A stretch of DNA of 64,000 bases from Arthrobacter sp. DWC3. Lineage in GTDB: Bacteria > Actinomycetota > Actinomycetes > Actinomycetales > Micrococcaceae. Positions 51,426-63,069 of the stretch are shown here, in pieces. The notes under the pieces were generated by a model. That model was not told where the DNA came from. It made no database searches and saw only the letters and a list, made by a program, of their open reading frames with translations. Location of the stretch: contig NZ_PJIP01000007.1 in the NCBI RefSeq assembly GCF_002929375.1, forward strand, positions 158,267 to 222,266, read 5' to 3'. The position numbers were made by a program, and so were the translations under genes. Each line of letters opens with the position of its first letter. The stretch's first letter is position 1.

Positions 51426-53378
51426 CTACCAGATCCTGACGCGCTCGGCCGGGTCGAGCCAGAGGCCGTCCTGCGCGCCGACGGCGAAGGCCTCGTGGAA
51501 CTCGTCGAGGTTCCGCACCACCTGGTTGCAGCGGAACTCGTTGGGGGAGTGCGGGTCGACGGTCAGGCGCCGCTTCGCCTCCTCCGGCCGGATCTTCTGC
51601 TGCCAGCACGTGGCCCACGAGAGGAAGAACCGCTGCGTGCCGGTGAGGCCGTCGACGACGGGCGCCTCGGCGCCATCGAGGCTCAGCAGGTAGGCCCGGT
51701 AACTGATGCCGAGGCCGCCGAGATCGCCGATGTTCTCCCCGAGGGTCAGCTCGCCGTTCACGGCCTGGCCCGGGACCTCGGACGGTTCGAGCGCGGCGTA
51801 CTGCGCCACGAGCCGTCCGGTGAGCGCGTCGAACGCGGTCCTGTCCTCCTCGCTCCACCAGTTGGAGAGCCTGCCGGTGCCGTCGAACTGCGACCCCTTG
51901 TCGTCGAAGCCGTGCCCGATCTCGTGCCCGATCACCGCGCCGATCGCACCGTAGTTGACGGCGTCGTCGGCCTCGATGTCGAAGAACGGCGGCTGGAGGA
52001 TCGCGGCGGGGAACACGATCTCGTTCATGGTGGGCATGTAGTAGGCGTTGACCGTCTGCGGCGTCATGAGCCACAGGCCGCGGTCGATCGGCCGGCCCAG
52101 CTTGTCCAGCTGGCGGCGGTGCTCGAACTCGGCCGCCCGCAGCACGTTGCCGTAGAGGTCCGAGGGCTGGACGTCGAGCGGTCCGTAGTCGATCCACTGC
52201 TCCGGGTAGCCGATCTTCGTGGTGAACCGGGAGAGCTTCTCGAGCGCCCGCGCCCGCGTCTCGTCGGTCATCCACGTCAGGGCCGTGATGCTGGACTCGT
52301 AGGCCGCGATCAGGTTGCCGACCAGCTCGAGCATCGCGGCCTTGTGCGTCGGGGGGAAGTGCCGTTCCACGTACCGCCGGCCGATCGCCTCGCCCATGGC
52401 GCCCTCCACCAGCGCGACGCCGCGCTTCCACCGGTCCTTGAGCTGCGGCGTGCCCGCCAGGTGCGTGCCGTAGAACGCGAACGCGGCGTCGACGAACCGC
52501 TCGTCGAGGTAGTCGGAGGCCTGCAGCAGGACCCGGCTGGCCAGCCACTCGCGCCACGTGCCGAGGTCCTCCTCGCGCAGGGCGGCATCCAGCCCGCGCA
52601 CGTAGTCCGGCTGGTTGACGACGAGCTCGCCCGCCTGGTCGGGTGCGTCCGTCACGATCCGCAGCCACGGAACGAGGTGCGCCGAGAGACCGGCGACGTC
52701 GTCGTGCCGGACCAGGTTGTAGGTCTTCTGGGGGTCCCTCCGCTCCACGCTGCCCATCGACGACGCCGCCAGGCGCGTCTCGAGTGCGAGGACGCGGGCC
52801 GCCGCACCCGCGGGGTCCTCGGCGCCCACGAGGCCGAACAGGGTGGCGAGCAGCCCGGTGTACTTCTCGCGGGTCTCGGCGAACCCGTCCTCCCGGTAGT
52901 ACGACTCGTCGGGCAGCCCCAGGCCCGACTGGTAGAGGTGCAGCAGGTACCGTTCGGGGTTGCCGGCGTCGTTGCTGACGTAGGGCGCCGCGAGGCCCTG
53001 CACGCCGGATCGGGTGAGTCCTGCGCTCAGGTCCACCAGTTCGTCGACGCTCGTCACCGCGGCGATGCGCTCGAGCAGCGGCAGGATCGGCGCGGCGCCG
53101 TCGGCCTGGATCCGCTCGGTGTCCATGAAGTCGGCGTACAGGGTGCCGAGCTTCGCGTCGATGCCGTCGGCGGCGCCCGCCTTGCCGGCGGCCTCCTCGA
53201 TGATGGCGCGGACGGCGAGCTCCGAGGCGTCACGCAGGGCGGTGAAGGACCCCGTGAGCGGACGGTCGTCGGGGATGGCGGTCGAGGTCAGCCACACGCC
53301 GTTCGCGTGCCGGAAGAGGTCGTCCTGGGGCCGGACCGTCGTGTCGAGTTGGTCCGGATCGAAGGTGCTGATCGTCAT
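51426..53378 (-). CDS. M13-family zinc metallopeptidase (neprilysin-like)
   Basis: A 650-residue peptidase. The zinc site is VIGHEIGHGFDDKGSQFDGT (HExxH near residue 486), with the third ligand glutamate in GENIGDLGGLGISYRAY and further signatures VNAYYMPTMNEIVFPAAILQ and NEFRCNQVVRNLDEFHEAF. The N-terminal M13 domain is complete. No signal peptide or membrane helix precedes it (TISTFDPDQLDTTVRPQDDL), so unlike animal neprilysins it is probably cytoplasmic and degrades oligopeptides. Confidence 0.94.
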   Translation of the reverse strand: MTISTFDPDQLDTTVRPQDDLFRHANGVWLTSTAIPDDRPLTGSFTALRDASELAVRAIIEEAAGKAGAADGIDAKLGTLYADFMDTERIQADGAAPILPLLERIAAVTSVDELVDLSAGLTRSGVQGLAAPYVSNDAGNPERYLLHLYQSGLGLPDESYYREDGFAETREKYTGLLATLFGLVGAEDPAGAAARVLALETRLAASSMGSVERRDPQKTYNLVRHDDVAGLSAHLVPWLRIVTDAPDQAGELVVNQPDYVRGLDAALREEDLGTWREWLASRVLLQASDYLDERFVDAAFAFYGTHLAGTPQLKDRWKRGVALVEGAMGEAIGRRYVERHFPPTHKAAMLELVGNLIAAYESSITALTWMTDETRARALEKLSRFTTKIGYPEQWIDYGPLDVQPSDLYGNVLRAAEFEHRRQLDKLGRPIDRGLWLMTPQTVNAYYMPTMNEIVFPAAILQPPFFDIEADDAVNYGAIGAVIGHEIGHGFDDKGSQFDGTGRLSNWWSEEDRTAFDALTGRLVAQYAALEPSEVPGQAVNGELTLGENIGDLGGLGISYRAYLLSLDGAEAPVVDGLTGTQRFFLSWATCWQQKIRPEEAKRRLTVDPHSPNEFRCNQVVRNLDEFHEAFAVGAQDGLWLDPAERVRIW

Positions 53379-53469
53379 GGTCGCTTCCCGTTTCCTCGTG
53401 GTGTTCCTCGTGGTGCTGCACCGGTCCGTCCCTGCCCGGGACGCCCGGAAGCCATCCTATGCGCCGTGC

Positions 53470-53475
53470 TATCGT
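53470..53475 (+). promoter_or_regulatory. Extended -10 element of the leuA leader transcript
   Basis: TATCGT preceded by TGC ends six bases before GTG 53482, exactly the arrangement found upstream of leuS. Confidence 0.5.
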
Positions 53476-53477
53476 GA

Positions 53478-55358
<1,881 letters not shown>

Positions 55359-55451
55359 CGGGACCCCCGAACGCGATCCCCGCCGGGACGGAGGCCCGCC
55401 CTCCGGTCGGGCGTCCGCCCGAGCGGGGGTGGCAGGTGGGAGAATGGAGCC

Positions 55452-56198
55452 GTGCCGTCCTCCTCCCCATCGCGTACCTACCGCACCGAAGGTGTCGTGC
55501 TGCGCACCTACAAGCTCGGTGAGGCGGACCGCATCATCGTGCTGCTGACCCGCGACCAGGGCCAGGTCCGCGCCGTGGCCAAGGGGGTGCGTCGGACCAG
55601 CAGCAAGTTCGGGTCGCGCCTCGAGCCGTTCATGGCGGTGGACCTCCTGCTCGCGCACGGACGCAACCTCGACATCATCACCCAGGCCCAGACCAAGGGC
55701 GCCTACGGGCACGGCATCGCCTCCGACTACGGGCGCTACACGGCCGCGACCGCCATCGCGGAGACGGCCGAGCGACTGACGGACATCGGCGAGGCCGGGG
55801 GAGCGCAGTACGCCCTCGTGGCCGGTGCGTTCTCGGCCCTGAGCCGCGACCTGCACCCGTCGGAGCTCATTCTCGACTCCTACCTGCTCCGCGCCCTCGC
55901 CACGGCGGGCTGGGCACCCAGCTTCACCGACTGCGCGCGGTGCGGTGCCCCAGGGCCCCACTCGGCGTTCTCCGCGCCCCTCGGCGGAGCCGTCTGCGCG
56001 GTCTGCCGGCCGCCCGGGGCCGCCTCGCCGTCGGCCGCCGCGATGGACCTGCTCGGTGCGCTTCTCACCGGTGACTGGGTCACCGCGGACGCGTCGGAGA
56101 GCGGCGCGCGCCGCGAGGCCGCCGGGCTGGTCGGCGCCTACCTGCAATGGCACCTCGAACGCGGGGTCGCCTCCCTCAAACATGTGGAGCGTGCATGA
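55452..56198 (+). CDS. recO: DNA repair protein RecO
   Basis: A 248-residue recombination mediator that helps RecR load RecA on gapped DNA. The N-terminal OB fold is [41 protein letters not shown] zinc finger is formed by CARCG (about 160) and CAVC (about 182). The GTG start at 55452 is supported by the RecO opening [10 protein letters not shown]. Its stop overlaps uppS by four bases, a common pairing in Gram-positives. GAGAAT ends six bases before the GTG and could be a leaderless promoter. Confidence 0.94.
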   Translation: MPSSSPSRTYRTEGVVLRTYKLGEADRIIVLLTRDQGQVRAVAKGVRRTSSKFGSRLEPFMAVDLLLAHGRNLDIITQAQTKGAYGHGIASDYGRYTAATAIAETAERLTDIGEAGGAQYALVAGAFSALSRDLHPSELILDSYLLRALATAGWAPSFTDCARCGAPGPHSAFSAPLGGAVCAVCRPPGAASPSAAAMDLLGALLTGDWVTADASESGARREAAGLVGAYLQWHLERGVASLKHVERA

Positions 56199-56995
56199 CG
56201 ACCCCGGCCCGACCCGTAGCCCCCTGGCCGCACCCGAGCGGCGAACAGGTGCCGTCCATCCCGCGGCAGTTCGTCCCGCAGCATGTGGCGATCGTGATGG
56301 ACGGCAACGGCCGCTGGGCCAACGAGCGGGGACTGCCGCGCACGGACGGCCACAAAGCCGGCGAGGCCGCGCTCCTCGACGTCATGGCGGGCGCGATCGA
56401 GATCGGGGTGCGGCACGTCTCCGTGTACGCGTTCAGCACGGAGAACTGGAAGCGCTCGCCCGAGGAGGTCCGGTTCCTCATGGGCTTCAATAAGGACGTG
56501 CTGCGGCGCCAGCGCGACCAGCTCCACGAGTGGGGCGTCCGCATCCGCTGGTCCGGGCGCCGTCCGAAGCTGTGGCAGTCCGTGATCCGCGAGCTCGAGG
56601 AGGCGGAGCGGCACACCGCGGACAACACCACGTGCACGCTCACCATGTGCGTCAACTACGGCGGCCGCGCCGAGATCGCCGACGCCGCCCGCGCCATCGC
56701 CGAGGACGTCGCCGCCGGGACGCTGAAGGCGTCGTCGGTCAGCGAGAAGACCATCCAGCGCTACCTCGACGAACCGGACCTGCCCGACGTCGACCTGTTC
56801 CTGCGCACCTCGGGCGAGCAGCGGCTGTCCAACTTCATGCTGTGGCAGTCGGCGTACGCGGAGATGGTCTTCATGAACACCCTCTGGCCCGACGTCGACC
56901 GCCGCACCCTCTGGCGCGCCATCGAGGAGTACGCGTCACGGGACCGCCGCTACGGGGGAGCGGTGGACCGCGCCACCACGCGCCTGTCCTCCTGA
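56195..56995 (+). CDS. uppS: Isoprenyl transferase (cis-prenyltransferase)
   Basis: A 266-residue cis-prenyltransferase that makes long-chain polyprenyl diphosphate, the lipid carrier for cell-wall building blocks. The catalytic aspartate is in [20 protein letters not shown]; further signatures are [31 protein letters not shown] and the C-terminal [20 protein letters not shown], ELVFxxTLWPD-like [14 protein letters not shown] 56195 overlaps the recO stop; the longer frame has no coding character. It is convergent with the hydrolase gene. Confidence 0.95.
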   Translation: MTTPARPVAPWPHPSGEQVPSIPRQFVPQHVAIVMDGNGRWANERGLPRTDGHKAGEAALLDVMAGAIEIGVRHVSVYAFSTENWKRSPEEVRFLMGFNKDVLRRQRDQLHEWGVRIRWSGRRPKLWQSVIRELEEAERHTADNTTCTLTMCVNYGGRAEIADAARAIAEDVAAGTLKASSVSEKTIQRYLDEPDLPDVDLFLRTSGEQRLSNFMLWQSAYAEMVFMNTLWPDVDRRTLWRAIEEYASRDRRYGGAVDRATTRLSS

Positions 56996-57010
56996 CCGCC
57001 CGCCGGCCCC

Positions 57011-58093
57011 TCAGTCCGCCCGGGCGGCGGGTGACGGGACGGTAGGGGACGGTGCTGTGCGGGGGAGCGCGCCGGTATCCACCGCCCTGACGGGGACGTA
57101 CGCGTCCAGCCACCACGCCGCGCTGTCCACGGCGAGCCGGCGCACCTCGCCCCGGGACAGGAAGACATCGTGCAGGGCACCGGGAAGCCGCCGGATGGTG
57201 ACCTTCGGGCCGATCGCGGCCGCGCGGCGCACCATGGGCTCCACGTCGAGGACGCTGTCCGTGACGAGCTTCGCGTTCCTCCACGCGGTGCCGAGGGTGG
57301 ACGCCGCCGAACACAGCACGAGGACCGGGGCGCTGACCGAGATCCCCTTCGCGAGGGACGCGTGCCCGGCCAGGACAGCGGCGAGCCAGCCGACCGTGAC
57401 GGGGAAGCCCGACTCGGGCCGCCATACCGGATCGATGTCCCACTCGCCCTCCCGCGTGTCGCTGATGCTGCGGAAGGACGCTCCGGGTTCGGGCAGCCGC
57501 AGGCGGAGCTTCGGGCGCCGGCGTGACAGGGCGCCCAGGACGCCGCGGGCCACCCGCTTCAGCAGCGTCGTCCCCAGGGTGTCGAGCCACGGGCTGTTGA
57601 GGACCAGCGCGGCGATCCGACCCGGATTGCGGGCCGCCCACAGCGTGGCGACGAGCCCGCCGGTCGAATGCGCGATCAGGACGAGGTCGACGGCGGTCGG
57701 GGCGCCGCGGCGCACGGTGAGCCGCTGCCCGAGCGCGAGGACCGCCGCCTCGAGGTCCACGTCGTAGTCCTCGAGCGAGGTCACGTACCCCGGCGTCTGA
57801 CCGGGCAGCAGGCTCCGCCCGTACTTGTGCAGGTCCAGGGCGAAGAAGGCCCAGCCGTGCAGGTGCATGGTCCGGGCCAGCTCCTCGTGGAAGAAGTAGT
57901 CGCTGAAGCCGTGGACGTACAGCACGGCGCGGGCCGGGCCGGGCTGCTCGGCGGGGCCACCGGCGACGTCGGGCTCGTAGGCGACGAGCGTGGCGACCCG
58001 CGGGCCCTCGTCGTCGGGCACGAGCGGCAGGGTCAGCGCGCGGAAGGACGGCCCGAGGATGTCCTCGGTCCAGGACTCGTCCGTGCCGGACAC
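57011..58093 (-). CDS. Alpha/beta hydrolase (lysophospholipase-like)
   Basis: A 360-residue hydrolase. VLYVHGFSDYFFHEELARTM carries the oxyanion loop, FFALDLHKYGRSLLPGQTPG is typical of the Hydrolase_4/monoglyceride-lipase group, and the nucleophile serine is in VLIAHSTGGLVATLWAARNP (HSTGG). A possible catalytic histidine is in LPGALHDVFLSRGEV. The substrate is unknown. I prefer GTG 58093, which follows GGGAGGATC, over ATG 58138: homologues begin a few residues before WTEDILG, and the longer version would leave only 14 bp to pyrD. Confidence 0.82.
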   Translation of the reverse strand: MSGTDESWTEDILGPSFRALTLPLVPDDEGPRVATLVAYEPDVAGGPAEQPGPARAVLYVHGFSDYFFHEELARTMHLHGWAFFALDLHKYGRSLLPGQTPGYVTSLEDYDVDLEAAVLALGQRLTVRRGAPTAVDLVLIAHSTGGLVATLWAARNPGRIAALVLNSPWLDTLGTTLLKRVARGVLGALSRRRPKLRLRLPEPGASFRSISDTREGEWDIDPVWRPESGFPVTVGWLAAVLAGHASLAKGISVSAPVLVLCSAASTLGTAWRNAKLVTDSVLDVEPMVRRAAAIGPKVTIRRLPGALHDVFLSRGEVRRLAVDSAAWWLDAYVPVRAVDTGALPRTAPSPTVPSPAARAD

Positions 58094-58152
58094 GATCCTC
58101 CTCCCGCCGCCCCGAGTTGGTGCCCCCGCATCCATCATGGAACTCTTGACCC

Positions 58153-59223
58153 ATGCATTTCTACCCGACCTTTTTCCGGCTCGTGTTCTCCGGAATGGAC
58201 GCCGAGCGGGCCCACAGGATCGGGTTCGCCCTCATCCGTGCGGTCGACCGCACCCCCGTGGGCTGGGGCCTGCGGCGCTTCTGCGCACCCGACGCGAGCC
58301 TCGCCACCACGGCCTTCGGAGTGCGGTTCCCGTCCCCGTTCGGACTCGCGGCCGGGTTCGACAAGGCCGGCAAGGGCGTGCTGTCGCTGACGGCCCTCGG
58401 CTTCGGGCACGTGGAGATCGGGACGATCACCGGCCAGGCGCAGCCCGGCAACCCGGCGCCGCGCCTGTTCCGGCTCGTGGAGGACCGCGCCGTCATCAAC
58501 CGGATGGGCTTCAACAACGACGGCGCCGCCGCCGTCGCGCCCCGGCTGTGGTCAGCCCGGCAGCGGCTGACGCGGCGCCACGGCGCGCACCGGCCCGTGG
58601 TCGGCGTGAACATCGGCAAGACGAAGAAGGTGGACATCGCCGACGCCGTGGCCGACTACCTCGTGAGCGCCCGCGAACTCGCGCCCGTCGCGGACTACCT
58701 CGTGGTGAACGTGTCATCCCCCAACACGCCCGGGCTCAGGCTGCTGCAGAGCGTCGAGTCCCTGCGCCCCCTGCTGGAGGCCGTCCGCACCACGGCCGAC
58801 GATGCGGCGGGCCGGCACGTGCCGCTCCTGGTGAAGATCGCCCCCGACCTCACCGACCAGGACCTCGACGACGTCGGCGCCCTGGCCCTGGACCTCGGGC
58901 TCGACGGCATCGTGGCCACGAACACCACCATCACGCGCGGGAACCTCACCACCGACGCCACCACGGTGATGGCCAAGGGCGTCGGCGGCCTCAGCGGCGC
59001 GCCCCTGAAGGCCCGCTCGCTGGAGGTCCTCACCCGGCTCCGGGCCGCGGTGGGTGACCGCCTCGCCATCGTGTCCGTCGGCGGCGTGGAGACACCCGAC
59101 GACGTCGTCGAGCGGCTCGAGGCCGGCGCCACCCTCGTGCAGGGCTACACGGCCTTCCTCTACGAGGGGCCGTTCTGGGCGCGCCGGATCAACCGCGGGA
59201 TCGCACGGCGCCGCGCGGCCTGA
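58153..59223 (+). CDS. pyrD: Dihydroorotate dehydrogenase, quinone-dependent (class 2)
   Basis: A 356-residue FMN enzyme of pyrimidine synthesis. The N-terminal amphipathic helix ([20 protein letters not shown]) is the class 2 membrane-association signature. Further motifs are [64 protein letters not shown] (catalytic Ser), [14 protein letters not shown] and [11 protein letters not shown]. Electrons go to the quinone pool. The gene is divergent from the hydrolase and ends at a strong terminator. Confidence 0.96.
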   Translation: MHFYPTFFRLVFSGMDAERAHRIGFALIRAVDRTPVGWGLRRFCAPDASLATTAFGVRFPSPFGLAAGFDKAGKGVLSLTALGFGHVEIGTITGQAQPGNPAPRLFRLVEDRAVINRMGFNNDGAAAVAPRLWSARQRLTRRHGAHRPVVGVNIGKTKKVDIADAVADYLVSARELAPVADYLVVNVSSPNTPGLRLLQSVESLRPLLEAVRTTADDAAGRHVPLLVKIAPDLTDQDLDDVGALALDLGLDGIVATNTTITRGNLTTDATTVMAKGVGGLSGAPLKARSLEVLTRLRAAVGDRLAIVSVGGVETPDDVVERLEAGATLVQGYTAFLYEGPFWARRINRGIARRRAA

Positions 59224-59250
59224 CGGCTGCCCGGACGGTCATGCGGAGCT

Positions 59251-59288
59251 GACAGAAGAGCCGGGCCCGAGGGCTCGGCTCTTCTGTC
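59251..59288. terminator. Bidirectional terminator between pyrD and the DUF3043 gene
   Basis: GACAGAAGAGCCG (59251-59263) and CGGCTCTTCTGTC (59276-59288) form a perfect 13-bp stem. It lies between convergent genes; the pyrimidine- and purine-rich ends give weak U-tracts on both strands. Confidence 0.8.
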
Positions 59289-59293
59289 CATCT

Positions 59294-59319
59294 GCTGTGT
59301 TCACCGGCTGTGTTCACCG
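59294..59319. repeat. 13-bp tandem duplication
   Basis: GCTGTGTTCACCG occurs twice without a gap, and GCTGT follows as the start of a third copy. It lies between the terminator and the stop of the DUF3043 gene. Confidence 0.85.
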
Positions 59320-59338
59320 GCTGTCGACCCGCTGCGGC

Positions 59339-59929
59339 TCAGGAGGGGTACTGCCCGCGCTTGACCTGCGGCTTCGGCAGGCGCAGCCGGCGCAGCTGCA
59401 GCGCGCGCGTCACCCCGTACCAGAGGTCGCCCTGGTTGGGGCCGCCGAACTTCTCCGTCAGCTTCTTCTTCAGCTTGCGGCGCAGCAGCACGCAGTCGAC
59501 GATCACGGCGACGATCAGGACCCAGAACGCCATGAGCACGGCGCTCTGCACCGCGAGGGACTGGAAGAAACTCAGCACCACGAACACCAGTGCGGCGATC
59601 ATGAGGAATTCACCGATGTTGATCCGGGCGTCCACGAACTGGCGGATGAAGCGCCGGTTGGGCCCCTTGTCGCGCAGGGGCAGGTAGCGCTCGTCGTCGG
59701 TGTCGAGGGCCTGGCGCATCCGGGCGCGGTCGTCCCGCACGGAGGACCGGTTCTTGTCGCGGGCGGCCTTGCGGTCGGCGGGCACGAGCGGCCGCTTGCG
59801 GGCGGCCTGCTGCACGCTCCGCTTGGGCGTCGGGGCTCCCTTGCCCTGGACGCGCTGGGTCTCGTGGGTACGTGAAGCGCTGTCAACGACTTCCTGGGCA
59901 GTGGGTGCTTCCTTATTTCGTCCGAACAC
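59339..59929 (-). CDS. DUF3043 membrane protein
   Basis: A 196-residue protein typical of actinobacteria. The N-terminal half is hydrophilic and basic (PTPKRSVQQAARKRPLVPAD, RKAARDKNRSSVRDDRARM). Two membrane helices follow near residues 108-150 (FLMIAALVFVVLSFFQSL, VLMAFWVLIVAVIVDCVLL), then a basic tail ending QVKRGQYPS. Function unknown. The start is GTG 59929 (VFGRNKEAPTAQE). It is divergent from the dipeptidase gene. Confidence 0.88.
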   Translation of the reverse strand: MFGRNKEAPTAQEVVDSASRTHETQRVQGKGAPTPKRSVQQAARKRPLVPADRKAARDKNRSSVRDDRARMRQALDTDDERYLPLRDKGPNRRFIRQFVDARINIGEFLMIAALVFVVLSFFQSLAVQSAVLMAFWVLIVAVIVDCVLLRRKLKKKLTEKFGGPNQGDLWYGVTRALQLRRLRLPKPQVKRGQYPS

Positions 59930-60025
59930 CCCCTCAGGATACCGGTTCGCCGGGTCCGCGCCGCCGGTCGCGGTCCGACATTCCACCCGGAGCCTCCGCC
60001 GCGGCGGCCCCTGACGTCCGCTGTG

Positions 60026-60031
60026 TAGGGT
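60026..60031 (+). promoter_or_regulatory. -10 element of the dipeptidase gene
   Basis: TAGGGT ends six bases before ATG 60038, suggesting a leaderless message. Confidence 0.45.
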
Positions 60032-60037
60032 TCTGGC

Positions 60038-61468
60038 ATGACTTCCATGAGCACCCCCACCGAGCACCCGCACGAGCCCGCCGGCGTCGTCGAGCAGCTC
60101 CGGGCGAGCGTCGACGCGGCGTTCCCCCGGATCGTCGAGGAACTCTCCGGCCTGGTGGCCATCCCCGGCATCGCCTGGGAGGCCTTCGACGCCGCCGATC
60201 TCGACCGCAGCGCCGAGGCGGTGGCCGCGCTGATCCGCGACGCCGGCATCGACGACGTCCGCATCCTGCGCGTCGACAACGACGGCACCCCCGGCGGACC
60301 CGCCGTCGTCGCGCGCCGCCCCGCCGTCGGCGACCGGCCCACCGTCCTCCTCTACGCACACCACGACGTCCAGCCGCCCGGCGACCCCGCCCTCTGGGAG
60401 ACCGAGCCGTTCGCGGCCACCGAACGCGACGGACGCCTCTACGGACGCGGCGCGGCCGACGACAAGGCCGGGATCATGGCCCACGTCGGCGCGTTCCGGG
60501 CCCTCTCCGACGTGCTCGGGGACGCGTTCGGCGTGGGCGTGACGCTCTTCATCGAGGGCGAGGAGGAGGCCGGCTCGCCGACGTTCCGCTCCTTCCTCGA
60601 GACCTACCGCGACGACCTCGCGGCCGACGTCATCGTCGTCGCCGACTCCAGCAACTGGAAGGTCGGCGTGCCCGCCCTCACCACGAGCCTGCGCGGCCTC
60701 GTGGACGGCACCATCGAGGTGCAGGTCCTCGACCACGCCGTGCACTCCGGCATGTTCGGCGGGCCCGTGCTCGACGCACCGACGCTCCTCGCGCGCCTCA
60801 TCGCGACCCTGCACGACGACGCCGGCGACGTGGCCGTCGCCGGACTGCGGGCCGGGGACCACGCCACGGTGGACTACGCCGAGGAGGACTACCGCTCGGA
60901 CGCCTCGGTGCTCGACGGCGTGGCACTCGCCGGGACGGGCTCCATCGCCTCGCGCCTGTGGCACAAGCCCGCGCTGTCCATCATCGGCATGGACATCCCG
61001 AGCGTGGCCCTGTCCTCGAACACCCTCCTCCCGCGGGCGCGCGCCAAGTTCAGCCTCCGCCTCGCGCCCGGCCAGGACCCGCAGTCCGCCATGGACGCCG
61101 TCCGCGCCCACGTCGAGAGCCATGCGCCGTTCGGCGCACGGGTCACCTTCACCCCGGGGGAGACCGGCAGCCCCTTCCTCACCGACACGAGCGAGCCGGC
61201 GTCGCGCCTGGCGCTCGAGGCGCTCGAGGAGGCCTGGGGCGTGCCCGCCGTGGAGGCCGGCATGGGTGGCTCCATCCCGTTCATCGCGGACCTCACGGAG
61301 CTCTTCCCCTCCGCCCAGATCCTCATCACGGGCGTGGAGGACCCGGACTCGAGGGCCCACAGCGCCAACGAGTCGCTGCACCTCGACGAGTTCCGCAAGG
61401 CCGTCCTGGCCGAGGCCATCCTCCTCGCACGGATCAACGACGGCGGCCTGCAGCGCGACCAGGGCTGA
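60038..61468 (+). CDS. M20-family dipeptidase
   Basis: A 476-residue di-zinc peptidase. The metal and catalytic residues are in VLLYAHHDVQPPGDPALWET (His, Asp), RGAADDKAGIMAHVGAFR (bridging Asp), LFIEGEEEAGSPTF (catalytic and ligand Glu), VVADSSNWKVG (Asp) and the late histidine in RAHSANESLHLDEFRKAV. A dimerisation domain lies in the middle. Substrates are probably short peptides in the cytoplasm. Start ATG 60038 fits the TAGGGT-N6 promoter; another ATG follows three codons later. Confidence 0.93.
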   Translation: MTSMSTPTEHPHEPAGVVEQLRASVDAAFPRIVEELSGLVAIPGIAWEAFDAADLDRSAEAVAALIRDAGIDDVRILRVDNDGTPGGPAVVARRPAVGDRPTVLLYAHHDVQPPGDPALWETEPFAATERDGRLYGRGAADDKAGIMAHVGAFRALSDVLGDAFGVGVTLFIEGEEEAGSPTFRSFLETYRDDLAADVIVVADSSNWKVGVPALTTSLRGLVDGTIEVQVLDHAVHSGMFGGPVLDAPTLLARLIATLHDDAGDVAVAGLRAGDHATVDYAEEDYRSDASVLDGVALAGTGSIASRLWHKPALSIIGMDIPSVALSSNTLLPRARAKFSLRLAPGQDPQSAMDAVRAHVESHAPFGARVTFTPGETGSPFLTDTSEPASRLALEALEEAWGVPAVEAGMGGSIPFIADLTELFPSAQILITGVEDPDSRAHSANESLHLDEFRKAVLAEAILLARINDGGLQRDQG

Positions 61469-61521
61469 CGCCCGCACCGGGACGGAGCGGGCGCGCGGAA
61501 ATGTTTCGGCCCTCCCCGCCG

Positions 61522-61550
61522 TTAGAAGGTGAGTGGGCCCGGCGTAGAAT
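61522..61550 (+). promoter_or_regulatory. Probable promoter of erpA
   Basis: TTAGAA (61522-61527) and TAGAAT (61545-61550) are separated by 17 bp. The transcript would have a leader of about 65 bases with the ribosome binding site AGGAGAG before ATG 61623. Confidence 0.6.
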
Positions 61551-61622
61551 TGGACGAAGCCCTGCGCGCCACACCGCGGACGCACGAGTGGATCCACCAG
61601 GGTCCGAGCTAGGAGAGACACA

Positions 61623-62003
61623 ATGAGCACACCGACCACCGAAGCAGCGGCCCTGCAGGAGTCCACGGAACTTCCTGTGCACGAGGTCAACCTGTCCGAC
61701 GTAGCCGCGGGCAAGGTGCGCAGCCTCCTCGAGCAGGAGGGCCGCACGGATCTCCGTTTGCGGGTCGCCGTGCAGCCCGGCGGCTGCTCCGGCCTGATCT
61801 ACCAGCTGTACTTCGACGAGCGCGTCCTCGACGGCGACGCCGTCCGCGACTTCGACGGGGTCGAGGTCATCGTCGACAAGATGAGCGTGCCGTACCTGTC
61901 CGGTGCGTCCATCGACTTCGAGGACACCATCGCGAAGCAGGGATTCACCATCGACAACCCCAACGCGGGCGGATCCTGCGCCTGCGGCGACTCCTTCCAC
62001 TAG
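61623..62003 (+). CDS. erpA: Iron-sulfur cluster insertion protein ErpA (A-type carrier)
   Basis: A 126-residue HesB/IscA-family protein that carries Fe-S clusters to target enzymes. The three ligand cysteines are in VAVQPGGCSGLIYQLYFDER and the C-terminal GGSCACGDSFH (CxC). The first 20 residues are an unconserved extension. Placement just before the cytochrome c oxidase genes is typical in actinobacteria. Confidence 0.94.
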   Translation: MSTPTTEAAALQESTELPVHEVNLSDVAAGKVRSLLEQEGRTDLRLRVAVQPGGCSGLIYQLYFDERVLDGDAVRDFDGVEVIVDKMSVPYLSGASIDFEDTIAKQGFTIDNPNAGGSCACGDSFH

Positions 62004-62029
62004 CAGCTGCACCTGCAGTTCCACTAGCA
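61995..62029 (+). repeat. Direct repeat around the erpA stop codon
   Basis: TTCCACTAGCA occurs at 61995-62005, containing the erpA stop, and again at 62019-62029. The 24-bp offset places a second in-frame TAG eight codons after the first. Confidence 0.8.
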
Positions 62030-62036
62030 CGGGGCG

Positions 62037-62076
62037 AAGGCCCGGAACATCCCGAAGAGGAGTGTTCCGGGCCTTT
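62037..62076 (+). terminator. Terminator after erpA
   Basis: AAGGCCCGGAACA (62037-62049) and TGTTCCGGGCCTT (62063-62075) form a perfect 13-bp stem with a 13-base loop and a short T run (62074-62076). Confidence 0.8.
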
Positions 62077-62113
62077 CGCATGTCACCGGATCGCGGGTCT
62101 TCCGGGTAAGCTC

Positions 62114-62119
62114 TACAGT
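62114..62119 (+). promoter_or_regulatory. Possible -10 element of ctaC
   Basis: TACAGT lies 78 bp before the ctaC start and after the erpA terminator. No clear -35 element is seen. Confidence 0.35.
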
Positions 62120-62196
62120 GAGTAGTAAAACTGGATGTGCACCCCGGGCCGCTTTCCGCGCGGGTGGCAACGCACGTAGAAAAGGAAGGTCCGTCT

Positions 62197-63069
62197 GTGA
62201 GTTCGCAGGACCGAACCGGTAGCAAGCGCGTCAGGATCGCGAAGATCTCCAGCATCACGCTGGCCGGCGCCCTCCTACTGACCGGCTGTTCGGCAGAAGC
62301 CCAAAAGGGTTGGCTCCCGGCAGACCGGGACAACACCAACCACACGGCGGCCATCACCGATCTCTGGGTCAACTCGTGGATCGCGGCCCTGGCCGTCGGT
62401 GTCATCACGTGGGGCCTGATCATCTGGTGCATGGTGGCCTACCGCCGCCGGAAGAACGACACCGGCTACCCGCGGCAGATGAGCTACAACCTGCCGCTCG
62501 AGATCTTCTACCTGACCATCCCGCTGTTCATGGTGCTGGTGTTCTTCTACTTCACCGAGCGCGACATCAACACGATCGACGCCCGGGTCCAGGACCCCGA
62601 CGTGATCGTGGACGTCCGCGGCAAGCAGTGGTCGTGGGACTTCAACTACGTCACCGAGGACAAGTACTCCACCGGCGTGCAGGCCCACCTCACCGGCGAG
62701 GCCGGCCAGGAGGCCGACCTGCCCACGCTGTACCTGCCCGTGAACAGGACCGTCGAGCTCCAGCTCAACGCCCGCGACGTGCAGCACTCCTTCTTCGTCC
62801 CCGGCTTCCTGATGAAGCGCGACCTCTACCCGGGCCGCACGAACTACATCAACCTGACGCCCACCAAGGAGGGCACCTTCGACGGCAAGTGCGCAGAGCT
62901 GTGCGGCCAGTACCACTCGGAGATGCTCTTCAACGTGCAGGTCGTCTCGCAGGAGGAGTTCGACGCGCAGATGGACCGTCTCGAGGACGGCCAGCTGGGC
63001 GACGAGTACGACCGCGACTCCTACCCGGAGGATGACCCCGATACCGACCCAGCCAGGAGCAGCAGCTGA
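62197..63069 (+). CDS. ctaC: Cytochrome c oxidase subunit II
   Basis: A 290-residue lipoprotein subunit of the aa3-type terminal oxidase. The signal peptide ends in the lipobox LLTGCS. Two membrane helices follow ([40 protein letters not shown]). The cupredoxin domain has WSWDFNYV and the CuA ligands in [11 protein letters not shown] (His) and [19 protein letters not shown] (Cys, Glu, Cys, His, Met), which accepts electrons from cytochrome c. GTG 62197 with GGAAGG upstream is preferred over ATG 62137. Its stop overlaps the ctaD start (TGATG). Confidence 0.96.
   Translation: MSSQDRTGSKRVRIAKISSITLAGALLLTGCSAEAQKGWLPADRDNTNHTAAITDLWVNSWIAALAVGVITWGLIIWCMVAYRRRKNDTGYPRQMSYNLPLEIFYLTIPLFMVLVFFYFTERDINTIDARVQDPDVIVDVRGKQWSWDFNYVTEDKYSTGVQAHLTGEAGQEADLPTLYLPVNRTVELQLNARDVQHSFFVPGFLMKRDLYPGRTNYINLTPTKEGTFDGKCAELCGQYHSEMLFNVQVVSQEEFDAQMDRLEDGQLGDEYDRDSYPEDDPDTDPARSSS

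Noticed and set aside
59930-61747. Very long minus-strand extension upstream of the DUF3043 gene
   Set aside because: Everything above GTG 59929 is antisense to the dipeptidase gene and lacks motifs; only the DUF3043 part is real.
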